This document shows, in pieces, positions 22,149 through 33,560 of a stretch of DNA of 64,000 nucleotides (position 1 is the stretch's first letter; each line of letters begins with the position of its first letter). The stretch comes from Powellomyces hirtus (lineage: Eukaryota; Chytridiomycota; Chytridiomycetes; Spizellomycetales; Powellomycetaceae): NCBI GenBank assembly GCA_025526995.1, contig JAHLKG010000001.1:744001-808000 (forward strand), written 5' to 3'. The notes beneath the pieces were generated by a model. The model saw nothing but the letters and a program-made list of their open reading frames with translations, did not search any database and was not told the origin of the DNA. The position numbers were made by a program, and so were the translations under genes.

Positions 22149-25100
22149 ATGCGTCCTCAGCATCACTCCCAAGAAGCGGCTGGCTCCGTTTCTGACCGCG
22201 ACCTGGATGTCTCGCCACTGCGAGGGGCACGTGTCGACAGTCCCATCCTAGTCGCTCACCCTCCAGAACGGGAACGGCATATCATAAAAGCGAAGCGAGC
22301 CCCGGACCCTTCATCCGTCCTGTTTCATGGGGAGACGTTTCCTAGATCAGTTCGTCGGGCAAGCAGTACGCTCGACGAAGCAACAGGCTCTCGGGCAGGC
22401 TTTCCGCCATATCAAAGGAGCCCAGAAAGGGCGAACACGGATGTATTTTCCGGAGGATATACGAAGGTGTGCATTGCACGCATATTTGTCTTCGCTTGAA
22501 GTTTTTCCAAAGTGCTGATGGTTTTAGGCAGCGCAAAACGCAAGGTCCACAGACGCCTTGCGCGTAAACTCAGCCAAGGAACGCTCCACGACGCATGAGA
22601 TGCATACGTCCGCCTCCACTGGACATCCTCGTCATCGACTGGCGCGGAAGCAGGGAAGCACAATCCGCGCTGAAGTTTTGGACGAACTGCGTGCCAGCAT
22701 GACTTCTGGCAGCTCCCTTCCAAAAAGGAACAAATCAGAGTCACACATTGAAGATCGCACGAACATCAACGTGCCAAACGACCGGAATGCACCAATATCG
22801 CAAAGTGACGCGACAAACCCCGTGCGCAAAAAGAAAAAGCTGCACGCGGAAGTGAACGAACCTGCAGTTATACCTCAACATCTCAAACCTAAACCCTATA
22901 ATGAAGATGAAGTTCGAGAATATATGAAGAAAAAGCGGCGGGAATGGAGAATGGGCGAGCCTCAAGTGGTGGAGCCAGAAGTACATCGTCATGAACGTAC
23001 TAGCAAGTCTTATGATGTGGACAAAGTGAAAGCTTTTATGCAACAAAAGCTTGTTGAACGCGAGGAACAGAGGAAACGTGAAAAAATGGAAGCGGAAGAC
23101 AAAGAGCGAAAGGTAGCCGCAATGTTGGAAGATCTGAACAAGTATCGCAGGAAACAAGGCGAGATCTTGAAGCGTCGCGGGCAGATAGCCCAAACTTCAA
23201 ATGCCTGGGCCAGCCGACAAACTACAAGGGAAACCCGCGAATCACTGTCGGAGATAGCAGAGCATTATCAAAGTCCTGAAAGAAACTTCCCGATCGCCAC
23301 GGAAACGACAGAATATATAGGATCACGGGCGCCACGCGATTCACGAAGTTCAATTGAGGATAGGGTCAGCAACAGCAATAGGAGCAGTGAAACTAGATCG
23401 CGGTCTCCGGTCACAAACCAGATTGAACCAGAGATCGGGAGTGAAACTAGGGTTATCCAAGCTGCAACAAAGGCACCACGTAATTCAAATGAGAACAGGG
23501 TCAACCACAGCAATAGAACCAGCGAAACTAGATTGCGGCCTGAGATCACAGATGTCATTGAACCGGAGAGTGGTGGTGAAGCTAGGGTCGTCGAACCCGC
23601 AGTGCAAGCCGTCCTACAACCATCTCACCGGACCAACATTCAAGAACCCATCAATCCGTACCACAGGCTCGAAAAACTGGTCGCTTCGGCCAAATCATTG
23701 CAGGAACGTTTGCAACGACGTTTACCGGTAGAGGATGAGTCTTCTTCTGAATCGCAGAGTCTTTCCTCTGAGATTTCATGGAACGCGAACATTGACACGA
23801 GCACGACCAACAGACATTCAGGTGCTCGTGACGGAGCTGCAGATGTCAGCCGGCGGCATGATCGCCTTTCAAGGCGCCTTGGAGCACTTTCAGATGATGG
23901 GCATCTGTCAAGATCTTTGATGGGTGATGCAGTGCGAAATACGCCAAAACAGCGGAAAAAGGACAGAGGCGATAGGCTAGCCGCAAGTACCGCGAGGCGA
24001 ACCAGTGACGCATCGCAACGCGAACACGTTTTGGGTGAGCAGGAACCCGGCGCGCTTATAGAATCACAACTTATGCATGCATACATGGAAGCAAACCCAA
24101 TCAATGGCTATGATCACCAAGATGCAGGCCCTCAGAAGGCCCCTCAATCACCACCACCTTCACCACCCTTCCGATCCTCTATTAGGCGGGAGGCCGCTAC
24201 GCAAGGTACTGTCCCGCTCCCGTCTATCGATTTTGAAGATGGGCCGGTCATTGGGGATGTATACAACGTCATCAATGTGTATGAAAGGAACTTCCCTGAA
24301 GCTCTCCGCGTCAACCCTCCCGGAAGGTCGGATGTCGGAGACGAACGCGTGTCCTGGCGTTCCGTTAAAACGTTTCTGCGAGACAATCCCCATGGGAGAA
24401 CATCGTCTTTGCAAAATGTTGAACCATCACATTTACCTGACTCAGCACAGGTTGAGGACACTGGGCACGCGCCAGAACCCGCACTTCCGGACATTATCAA
24501 ACGAGAGTCTGTCGTATCTTCACCGCAAGAAGAAGTTATCACATACGAGGACGACTTTATGAGCAGTCCGGATACTCCTTTCCAATCGAGCGGGGTTCTG
24601 GGACAGCCTTTGGGATTACCCCAATTCATATCAGAGGTGGAAGCTCCGTCACAGGGAGTGCATTCATCGGATTGGAATGGCGAAAGCGAAATACTGGAGA
24701 ATATTGAAAACGGACAGGATGGGAAGGGATTCTATGACAGTATCGCGGAAGACTTGGCCATTTCTGGAGAACACGACAACGCAGTCTCAGTCGACGAAGT
24801 TAGTCAAATGGGGTCACTTGCAACTAGATCAGAAGGAAATGACGGAGAGGTTGAGATAAGGGGTCAAGAGTTGTTGGATACCATGCCCGCCCATGTTCCC
24901 GCCACGAGCTCGCCTACAGTTGAAACTGCCGGCGCGGACCTCCTCACAAACACCGATGCCGCGCCTACCAACAGCTCGTCCTCACCGACCACTTCTTCTT
25001 ATACCACCAACTTGTCAAGCACGTCAGAGTCCACAAGTGCGCACTATTCCTCTCAGCATGATCGGCGCCAAACCCCGCGCCCTAGACAGTTGAGGGAGAT

Positions 25101-28100
25101 CCGCCACACGCTTCTTAATCCATCAGAGCGACTCTCACCTCAGTCCTTGTCGAAGAAGCTCATGGTGGAGATCAATCTTCTTGAAGCTATCGAGGAGTCC
25201 CGCGTTCAGTTGGCGGAACTCGAAAATACCGGCCAGACTGCTTTTGATCGGCATAAAAGTCAAGCGTTTGCCCGGGAACTGGCTGAAACGCAGCGGCGCA
25301 ATGAAGAGGAACTTCAAAATGCACAGCAGGAACGCGGCCAGCGCGAAGCAGATCTGGGACTTACGACTCCCGTCTCGGCTACCAATTTGTATGAACAAGA
25401 GGCATTTGATGAAATTTCTGACTTGCCTACCCGTGATGTGGTCAGTTCTCCCCGGCCGCGATCTGGGGAAAGAGTCTCGGAGAAGAGTTCCGGAAACAAT
25501 GTCATTTCGGAAAACATCGAGAGCGTTGATGTGGATGCAAATGACTTCTCTGTGCTGTCGGACTATCCCGAGCTTGACGGCTCACACAGCAATGGTCGAG
25601 AGAAACGCAACAACCACGTTGTAGCTACAGATAGACATATACCCTTCGGTTTACGTGGCAGCGCACAAAGGATATCCACCATGTCCGCGCGTCAATTGCA
25701 AGCCCATCTCGTCAAGGCACGAAGCAAACGGCGAGATGAGGAAGCGCATCTGTTGTTGCGGCAGCGTGCTTTGGAAGATCAGACCCAATGCGAAGTTGCG
25801 TTGCTCAGACATCAACGGGCCGCTGAGGCTGCCGCAAGTGGTGGAAACACCGAGCTGGCTCAGCTGAGCAAGGCCTTGGAGCGGGCCGTCATGAGACGCT
25901 ATGCGACGGACAAGGCTGATATTCAGCGATTGAAGACAGCTGCTCGCGATGAATATGAACAGACTGTTTCGGCGGTCAAGAAAGTGATTGCATCCAGACA
26001 CCCAGGCTCATCCCATCCTTCAGGGCACAATCGGGAGGACCGACGAGAACCGAACAGCAGAGGCATAAGCACCCCGAGCGAAGTCAAGGAAGATGTGGAA
26101 GTGGAATCCATAATTGAAGTGTTTGATGTTGAAAGCCCACCTTCCGAAGTGACCGAGAGCATCGACATGAGCCATTCGGCCGTAGGACGCTATCGCGCTC
26201 GGTCTGACCCCGTGGTCGCATCATCGAGACAGGTGTCTGAACCCGACAGCGGGCTGTCGGAATCCGAAACACCACAAAGCAGTTTTGCGGAACTCTTGGA
26301 CAAGCTTCGGCAAGCCCGCTCAAAGACGGAGGACACCTCTCGTCTACAGCGGAAGGAACGGAGGCTGGGGATGAGCCGACAGATTGCAGAAGATCTCGTG
26401 CGCAAAACTCGCGAAACAGCGCAGTGGGAGCAGAGATTGAAGTCAGAGGAAGAGCAAATCAAAAAGCTCCTAGATGGGGTGATGGTCAAGAAACCGTTGG
26501 CACGGGATAGAGTGCCACATGAACAACGGCTGGCCAGAACATCGGCGTCACCGTCACCTCAAAGACCACCAAAGAGCTCGAGACCTGGGTCCGCGGCCGA
26601 CAACCGCGTTTCTGATCCTATTGAAGAAGACATCATCCCTGAGGCCATGTCGGAATCCATAGCTGAGAGTATCCCGGAAGTTCACAGTGATGTGAAGAAC
26701 TCAAAGGGCGATGATTCCGTTGAAGAAGATATTATCGCATCAGCGGTGGAGACAGCTGATGACATATCTTCTTTCCATGCTGATCATGAAAAGGATGTCC
26801 CGTCAGTAATAGATGATGTTTCGTCCTTCAAGGGTCCGCAAAGCGGGAGTGGTTCGAGACAATATGGCAGCGGATCTTGGGGTCCCAAGGAACAACCTTC
26901 CGAACGGCAGGTTAATGAAGATGACCAATACGGAGATACTTTTGAGGAGGCGAGCGAATTGGAACAGCCGGTGGAGATTATCGATGAATCAGGCTTGTCT
27001 GAGGCCAAGGGGAAGAAACCCCGTAATGTCGTGGATGAGGAAACCAAAGAGCTCGAACGCCGAGTCGCTCTTTTGCAACGGGAAGTAATGGAACGTCGAC
27101 AACGGGCAACTGAAGCGCATCGTGTAAAGATGGCGCGCCACCGACAAAAGCTGCTTGAGTTGGAAGCGAAATTGAAATGCGAACTGAAGGTATGGTACTT
27201 GGTGTGTTTTACCGTACTCCTTTTAAAGGGTGTGTTCTGAACGATGTGCCAGGCTCTCGACTCCATAATTGACAAAACGATTGAGGAGACGGGCGATTTG
27301 GATGAGCATTCCGCAGTAGATCTGCCGGCCCCCGATTCTGTACCTCCTGCTAAAACATCATCAGATGGGGCGAGCAAACGTGTCCCCGATTCACGGGCGG
27401 CGATGAGTAACCGCGACAGAAACCTGGTACCACGACTGGCGCCTTCCTTTGTGGATGATGATATTTCATCCCTGCACGCACCCATTCCGGAACATCCGAT
27501 AGAGCAGCACGTGGCTTCTGCGCATCCTACGCATCTGCCAAAGACTCAAAAAGCGGAGCTTGCTGAAGAGGTCATAGAAAACGACATTTCCGACAACATT
27601 GAGATGGATGTAGAAGCTGAGAATGCAGACGACGCGGAAGAGCCGCTCCCAATCTTGAAGGATCACGAAATCCAACTTCCAGGTCGCGAGAAACATACCG
27701 AGGAGCAACAAGAAAGCGAAGCGGACCGGTATGCTGATGACTCCTTTGCCGCACTTTCGGAGGCGAACTTGAAAGAAACTCCGGTCGTAGTGGATGAAAA
27801 AGATGAAAGCTCCATCATTGAGAGTGTCTACGAGGCGCTTTCCGAATTCGATGGGGATGACGTTGCCGGAGACCCTACTCTGACACAGAACACTCAGCAA
27901 GCGCTCTCGGATGCGCAACATGTAGAGATGGAAGAGCAAAATGCAGTCGGCGAGGATGCGTACGCTGACGATTCTTTTACTGCACCTTCAGAGGCCAATT
28001 TGCAAGAGAAACCGGTCGAAGCCAATGAGAGCATTATTTCCAAAGACCCAACACTGGCGCAGAACACTCATGCATTGTTCCCCGATGCGCAGAATGCACA

Positions 28101-29728
28101 AACGGAAGTGCAAAAGGCAGTGGACGAGGATCCATACGCTGACGAGTCTTTTGCTGCACCGTCGGAGGCACATTTGCAAGAGACTCCGCTCGTAGTGGAT
28201 GACAAGGATGAAAGTTCAATCATTGAGAGTGTTTATGAGGCGCTCTCCGAAGCCGATGAGGGCGACATTTCCGGAGACCCGACGCCATTGGCGCATAACA
28301 TTCATGAACCCTTGCCCGGTGCGCACGATGCAGAGACGGAAGAGCAAAAGGAGGATGCGTACGCTGAAGACTCTTTTGCTGCAATTTCTGAGGCGAGCTT
28401 GCGTGAAAGCTCCGTCGTTTCTGACGAAGGGGACAAAGGCTCTATCAATGACAGAGTTCAAAAGGCGCTTTCTGAAGACGATGAGGACGACGTTGAAGGA
28501 CACCCGACATTGGCGGAGAATACTCTTGAAGCCGTACCCGATGGGCGACATATACAAATAGGAGAGCAAAAGGCGCTTGATGAGGAGCCATACGTCGACG
28601 ACTCTATTGCCGCAATTCCAACGCCCATGACCAACAATTCGCCTCATGCAGTGTCGCCTGGACCATCGGAAGACAGACAATCAGAGGTTGCGTCTGCGAG
28701 GCTTGATGTGGAGGTAGCTTCACAGGAGGAAATCGCCGACTGGTTCTTGAGCCAGCTAATTGGTGATGCCGTGGATGGTGAGTTAACTGACTGCAACTTG
28801 CATAGTGGACAACTCGTGGCTTACGTGAAAAATTCTAGCAATGACCGCAGTGAAATATCCGACGGAGACGCCCAAGAAGGACGCGGTGGTACTCATGGAT
28901 GTTCCTTCTGTATTCCCCAGTAACGAACATCTTGGACGAGAGTTGGACTCTGCTCCGAATGCGAAACTTGAAGCCTTAGCTGCTCATGGAGGCCATGTTT
29001 CACACCCCATCAAAGCTGGGTCGGAGGAGAAGCTTTCAATGACAGATCGTATCACTAATTCTATCATGGACACGCTGCTGGAGGACACCTTTGTTCATAT
29101 CTTACGTCTGAGTGGTCATCAGCCCTCAGATCGATCGACCACGCTTCCCCATGGGCATCTTGCGCCAGTCCAAGCGCAAAGCGAGGCTGCCGGACCGCCG
29201 CGGCGCTTGGCGTCTCAAATGGCATCCGAGTTCGTCGTAAGCATGCTTCGCGATCACCTTCCACCGTCAGTGTCTGGAACCGAGGTGTACGATCGGGCTC
29301 CATCGCTGCACCCTACGTCCCTTCAAAAGATCTTGTCAGACCCATCATCAGATGTGCACCCTATACGGCGAACTCTTCTCTTTCACGCCACAAATGAGGC
29401 ACTCGCCATGGCTTTCTCCGACCACGAAAAGCGACTCGCGCGCCCGCACGCTGCGTGGCACACCTTGCCACCGCGCCCGCTCAGCCGGCAACAAGTGATT
29501 GATACCTGCACGGCAAACGTCGTGGGGTGGGCAGGCTACTCGGAACGCAACGGGGAAAATCTTGACGCGCTCCTGATCAGTCAGATCAAGGACGCGGAAC
29601 AGACCTGGAAACGACGCCGAGAATGGGAGGAACAAGCGTGGGATGACGTTGCAGAGGAGCTGTGGGAGGATATGTTAGGGGACACTGTGAACACTTTACA
29701 GAGTTTGGAGGCTGTAGCCTCGCAATAA
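22149..29728 (+). CDS. Very large CEP350-like centrosomal protein (2464 residues)
   Basis: Four exons, 22149-22466, 22528-27189, 27253-28777 and 28839-29728, join in phase. Near the N-terminus are two copies of the motif seen in CEP350-type proteins: KPYNEDEVREYMKKKRREWR and KSYDVDKVKAFMQQKLVERE. Several coiled-coil blocks follow (about 985-1060, 1140-1260, 1360-1415, 1510-1555), separated by acidic Ser/Glu-rich linkers such as EEDIIPEAMSESIAESIPE. Exon 3 carries five tandem Y-x-DDS-type repeats. The end has helical segments (TDRITNSIMDTLLEDTFVHI, EELWEDMLGDTVNTLQ) like those in CEP350. I see no CAP-Gly domain, which animal CEP350 has, so orthology is tentative. The expected place is the centriole or basal body. 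A generic coiled-coil scaffold is the alternative. Confidence 0.6.
27730..28620 (+). repeat. Tandem coding repeat, five units of about 58-77 residues
   Basis: Units in exon 3 of the CEP350-like gene begin with Y[AV][DE][DE]S at 27730, 27961, 28135, 28360 and 28591 (steps of 77, 58, 75 and 77 codons). Each full unit runs YADDSFAAxSEANLxE..VVxDEKDESSIIESVYEALSE..GDP..LxQN, followed by a short linker. Unit 2 lacks the SIIESVYEALSE part, which explains its shorter length. The repeats are acidic, and nucleotide divergence shows they are not recent. Confidence 0.85.
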
Positions 29729-30438
29729 TAATTTGAATCTGGACTTTACGTTTACTGAGTACATTAGTGCATGAATTGGGCCGATGACGCTACTAGTAGA
29801 ATTTACATATGTAGTGCTGACAGTTGTATGAGTCTTTATTGAACCTGAACGCGTGCCTGTCCGAACTGCGTAACGCGTTGTCCGAGCCAGAACAATCACG
29901 GGTACCGGTATATTTGAGGATCATTCAGCCCGCGAGTTTACCGGGGAACGCTTCGTTCCCTAAAAAGGTACGTGCATATCCTGGATAGGTAACAGACTGA
30001 GGTTGTGCGGGGGTCCCACAACAATCATTGGTACCAGATCCCGCATGTGCTCGAGGGATATTTGTGAGTGCGGTGACGGCTGGATAACTGCCACCACCAA
30101 AATGGCTTAGGAGTAAAAACGACAGGAGATACGGTGCAAGAGGAATAGGTTTTGACTTGCTACCAATTCTAGCTCTTTCGGTTCAACATATCGATGCACA
30201 TTTCACATTTAGCTAGCACCCGAAATTGAAGTCACGGTTAATCAGGCGATGGACACTGGTAGACCATAACGACTTGAACCAGGATGCTGGACGCGTTGAC
30301 TTATGCTGCGCCATCTCGTGCACGTGAGAGGCGCGGTTTGCTTACGTGTGCCACCTACGAAGATCGCGCAGCAGAAGGCCACCTCTGCGTCATCAGATAG
30401 CGCGAGCGCAACTTTCAAACTCAGGGCAGTAGTTGGAA
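29729..30438. other. Intergenic region, nothing recognised
   Basis: This 710-bp stretch separates the CEP350-like gene from the ABC ATPase, both + strand. It should hold the 3' end of one and the promoter of the other. Short stop-bounded frames exist but none resembles a known protein or the ABC family N-terminus. Confidence 0.5.
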
Positions 30439-31499
30439 ATGGGTGGTCTCGTTGTCGAAAAACTCAGTCTGTCGCTTTCGTCCGGGATCGCACTCTTCAC
30501 GAACGTCAGTTTTTCTCTCGACATTGACCGAAGAGAGCCTCAGAGACTTGTAGTGCGCGGAAGGAGCGGTACGCAACTTGTAGTGGGCGGAGTTTCGGCT
30601 TCCTTCTCAACAGTGTCTGGCTCCCTTTCTAGGCACTGGTAAGGTACATGAGACTGTTGATTGATTCGGGGGAAAGGATAAGATTCTAGACGGCGTTCTC
30701 AAATGGGATTTAGACAACACTGCTGAAATGCCTTGCGAATCTCGTGCCATATGACTCGGGAGAAGTGCACCTTGGTGGAAAGTAAGTAAGCCGGATTGAG
30801 GGTTACCGTCTTTTGTAGCGAAGGAGTTGACTTTTTCTTGTTACAGAAACGCGAAGCAGATAGGCATGTCAACCTGGAGAGCCCGCCTTCTGTACGTTCC
30901 GCAGCGACCTCCCGTAGTGCCCGGAACCCCAAGAGCATTCATTGCAAAGCTGGATCAGCTAACTGCTCAAAAACGGAAAGGGCTGTCATTGTTAGATCCA
31001 GTATGTTGACGAAACGCGGGGTCATATCTGTATCTGTCATCTCGCCTAGGCTCACCTCTTGCCGAATTAGATCGAGATTGCCTCAGGTTGGAACCTATCT
31101 AAGGATATGTGGGACAAGGAGTTCAGCCAGCTGTCCGGAGGTAATAAAACGGTCATCAGGGACATGTACGTCCACTACGCTATCATCCTGACATGTGCCT
31201 CAATCAGGTGAATCGCAACGAATAGCACTCGCTATTGCGATTTCTCGAGAACCCGACATCTTGCTCCTCGATGGTAGAATTTTTGTGCTCGCGTTCATCA
31301 ACTAAAGTGGGTTACTAAAGTCTACTGAACAGAGCCAACAAGTGCACTTGACCCGGATGCATGTGCCCGTGTGGAAGAAACACTGAAAGAATACACATGT
31401 ATCTGGGTAACGCACAGTCAGGAACAAGAGAATCGCATGGCAACCGCTATTTTGACCCTGAATGCAGGTGGCGACACGGAGTATAACTCGGTAGATTAA
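30439..31499 (+). CDS. Stand-alone ABC ATPase, STAR1/FetA (YbbL)-like
   Basis: Seven exons join in phase to 221 residues: 30439-30568, 30633-30643, 30714-30781, 30847-31000, 31071-31140, 31208-31273 and 31333-31499. Every ABC landmark is then present. Walker A is GRSGTGKTT (about 41-49), Q-loop YVPQRPP, signature LSGGESQR, Walker B ILLLDEPTSALD, and switch His in WVTHSQEQ. Exon 2 is only 11 nt and supplies Gly-Thr-Gly-Lys of Walker A. There is no membrane domain. Small, single-ATPase proteins with VPQRPP and PGT motifs belong to the YbbL/FetA/STAR1 group, which pairs with a separate membrane subunit (FetB/STAR2) linked to metal tolerance. No such partner is in this window. Substrate is therefore unknown. 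Confidence 0.85.
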
Positions 31500-31788
31500 T
31501 GCAAGCGCCATGTAGAATGATATAGCAAATAGACATCGGTAGGACTTTAAAATGAGTTGGTATAATCAGAACAGGTGTGCGCATCTGAAAGTAAGTTTTT
31601 CTGTCCGCATGACCTCGCTGAATTGGAGCGACAGGAATGGTCATTGAATGAGGTAGTTGAGATGGGATTTGCTCAATGTCGCTGCTTGCGGTCCTGAAAA
31701 TGCTGCAATGTAGCAACGACGATTGATGACCGGCAAGATCACGAGACCCATGGATTTTTGCCGAGGGGCTTCACTCTGCGCAATGCGT

Positions 31789-32783
31789 CTACTTGGCAGC
31801 CGACTCTCCAGCTTCCATCACTTTTTCAAAGTGTCGATCTGCCGTCAAAGGCTGAGCACGCAGTTATATAGCACAATCAGGTTCAGAGTCACGTACCAAC
31901 ATGAGTCTCATAAGGATCCGTGCCAGCCAATGCTAGGGGAGACAAATAACATCAGCGCATGATGCAAACAGGAGAATGTCAAAGACATCTTACCAGCAAG
32001 CCCTCCAATCCCGGCAAGAGCTGCAGGATGAACGGTGTTGTGATTAGAATTGTCCCATAAGACGAACGCCGTGTAAGCTGCTTACCCATTGTTTGCGCAA
32101 CCATACGAGAATTAATTACTTTCTGAGCAGTCTTGATATCTCGCCTTCCCCAGTTCCACAGGAAAGCACCTGCCAGTGTCCCTGACCACAGAGTCACTGG
32201 AATGGAGTTCTCGTCAGCCCGGGAAACTTTCCTTTAATTGATCAGATCGCTCAAGATACGCACTGACGAGAGGGTAACGATTCTTGATCATCCATTCCCG
32301 AGCGCCAGTAATCGGCTGAACTATGCCCGCTTCGTCTCCTTCGTAGCCTTTGATCGGAGCTGAACGCCGGGCAGCGAACGCTCTAGAAATCCGGATTGAT
32401 GTACGATCTGGATGCGGCCAGTGAGTGTGAGTCCTTGAAGTTCGCAGTTATGTGCTGTTGAACTGCCAGAAGAAATGTACCGGCAACAGTGAAGAAGGTT
32501 CCGGTCGTCAGAGCAAGAACTATGAACGTCTTGGTGTTCCGAGAGTTAGCACATATGTATCGGACAAAGATGTACAGCAAACGCATACTTTAAATGGCAA
32601 CTTGATGCGCTGGTAGTTGGGAGAAAATCTTTGCGCCACCAAAGAAGCTGTCGTCGCAAGACCAGCCGCTACTCCCGCAGCCTGGGCACCCTTCCAAATA
32701 ACGTGCTTGTACATTTCTTCTTTCTCCTGGGATGTGACATGTGCCTTCGCGTTGACGTTTGAGGTGATATCAAAATCTGACAT
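31789..32783 (-). CDS. RCF2: Respiratory supercomplex factor 2-like HIG1 protein
   Basis: Rcf2 is an inner mitochondrial membrane protein that tunes cytochrome c oxidase and III-IV supercomplexes. Seven exons are proposed: 32783-32589, 32529-32405, 32382-32264, 32196-32086, 32020-31994, 31932-31897 and 31838-31789. They give 220 residues, close to yeast Rcf2 (224). The N-terminal helix pair (WKGAQAAGVAAGLATTASLV; FIVLALTTGTFFTVAGTFLL) precedes the C-terminal HIG1 domain: REWMIKNRYPLVMTLWSGTL, then GAFLWNWGRRDIKTAQKVIN, then ALAGIGGLAG. The QRFSPNYQRIKLPFK segment also fits. Exon 5 is only 27 nt. The junction between exons 2 and 3 needs a 22-nt intron (32404-32383), so that point may be a frameshift or misread. 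Confidence 0.82.
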
Positions 32784-33269
32784 GGTGCTTGCTACTTAGA
32801 ATATGTATGTGTGAACGTGAAAGCACTTGAAAAGAGGTGGACGGAAGGTGCGAAGAGGATATTTAAACTCTAGAACAGCAAGTGTTCTTTTGGAATGACA
32901 CGACCATGACGTACGCGCGATCGATCGTTTACTCCTCGGATGCCGTAAGCAGCGGAGTGGCAGCACAGAGATACACCTGGCATAATGTCTCCACAATAAT
33001 TTACGAATTACTATAGACATAGACATTGACGAGGCAAAGAAGACGGAGTGCAAAGAAGATATGCGAAAGAAAGTAGGTATATATTGTAAGACCACACAGA
33101 ATTGACTCCTCCGCTAAGTACTGAATAAGGAAAGTATAGAGAGAGATCCGGAGTATCGATTTCGTGTGACACGCTGGACAATGTTTTTGGTTGTAAGTTT
33201 TGATTGGATGCGGGGTAAAGCTGCAGGAACTTGTCCTCGATTGCGTCGACCTGAAAGACGGCTGCAGCT
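32784..33269. other. Intergenic region
   Basis: This lies upstream of RCF2. An open minus-strand frame with VDAIEDKFLQLYP (about 33190-33260) was noted, but it has no start codon and no recognised family. Nothing else is evident. Confidence 0.45.
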
Positions 33270-33284
33270 CGGTGGTTTACTTCC

Positions 33285-33452
33285 AGCCAACAAGGAAGAC
33301 TTCTTGGGTTTGCCGTGGGGCAGCGCAGATCATTTTTCGCTGAGGCATGGCAATGGCCTTGAAAGACGGGCGGCCGGAGCGACCGGTGGGTGAGCTGGGG
33401 CTGCTTGGGGAAGCCGGGCCATTGTTGGAGCGAGTAGAAAGAGGCATGATAG
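33285..33452 (-). CDS. Short Ser/Pro-rich ORF behind a strong-looking core promoter
   Basis: The frame reads MPLSTRSNNGPASPSSPSSP, then a Gly/Arg-containing part and KAIAMPQRKMICAAPR, and stops after about 55 residues. It matches no family I know. The reason to list it is its 5' context on the minus strand: a TATA box (ACTATAAAAGG, about 33548-33558), a hairpin, and a CA/CT-rich leader without ATG. A downstream intron could extend or change the frame. Start and end are approximate to a few bases. Confidence 0.35.
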
Positions 33453-33519
33453 TATGTCTTTGTGAAAAAAAGTGATTGAAAAGAGAATGTGTTGTGTGTT
33501 GTGTGTGTTGCTGTGAATG

Positions 33520-33560
33520 TCAGAGGGAGAGCCCCGAGGCTCTCCTTTTATAGTTTTTGG
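33520..33560 (-). promoter_or_regulatory. TATA box with adjacent 8-bp hairpin
   Basis: On the minus strand, CTATAAAAGGAGAGCC is followed directly by CTCGGGGCTCTCC. GGAGAGCC and GGCTCTCC form a perfect 8-bp stem with a 4-nt loop. About 100 bp of CA-rich leader then reaches the ATG of the short ORF. Confidence 0.5.

Noticed and set aside
27730..28620. Repeat array considered as CRISPR-like or minisatellite
   Set aside because: The period is irregular in nucleotides but regular in codons, the frame stays open and the motif is conserved at protein level, so it is a coding repeat.
30433..30642. Straight-through ORF suggesting an ABC ATPase pseudogene lacking Walker A lysine
   Set aside because: Splicing with an 11-nt exon restores a perfect Walker A and all downstream motifs in phase, so the gene is judged intact.
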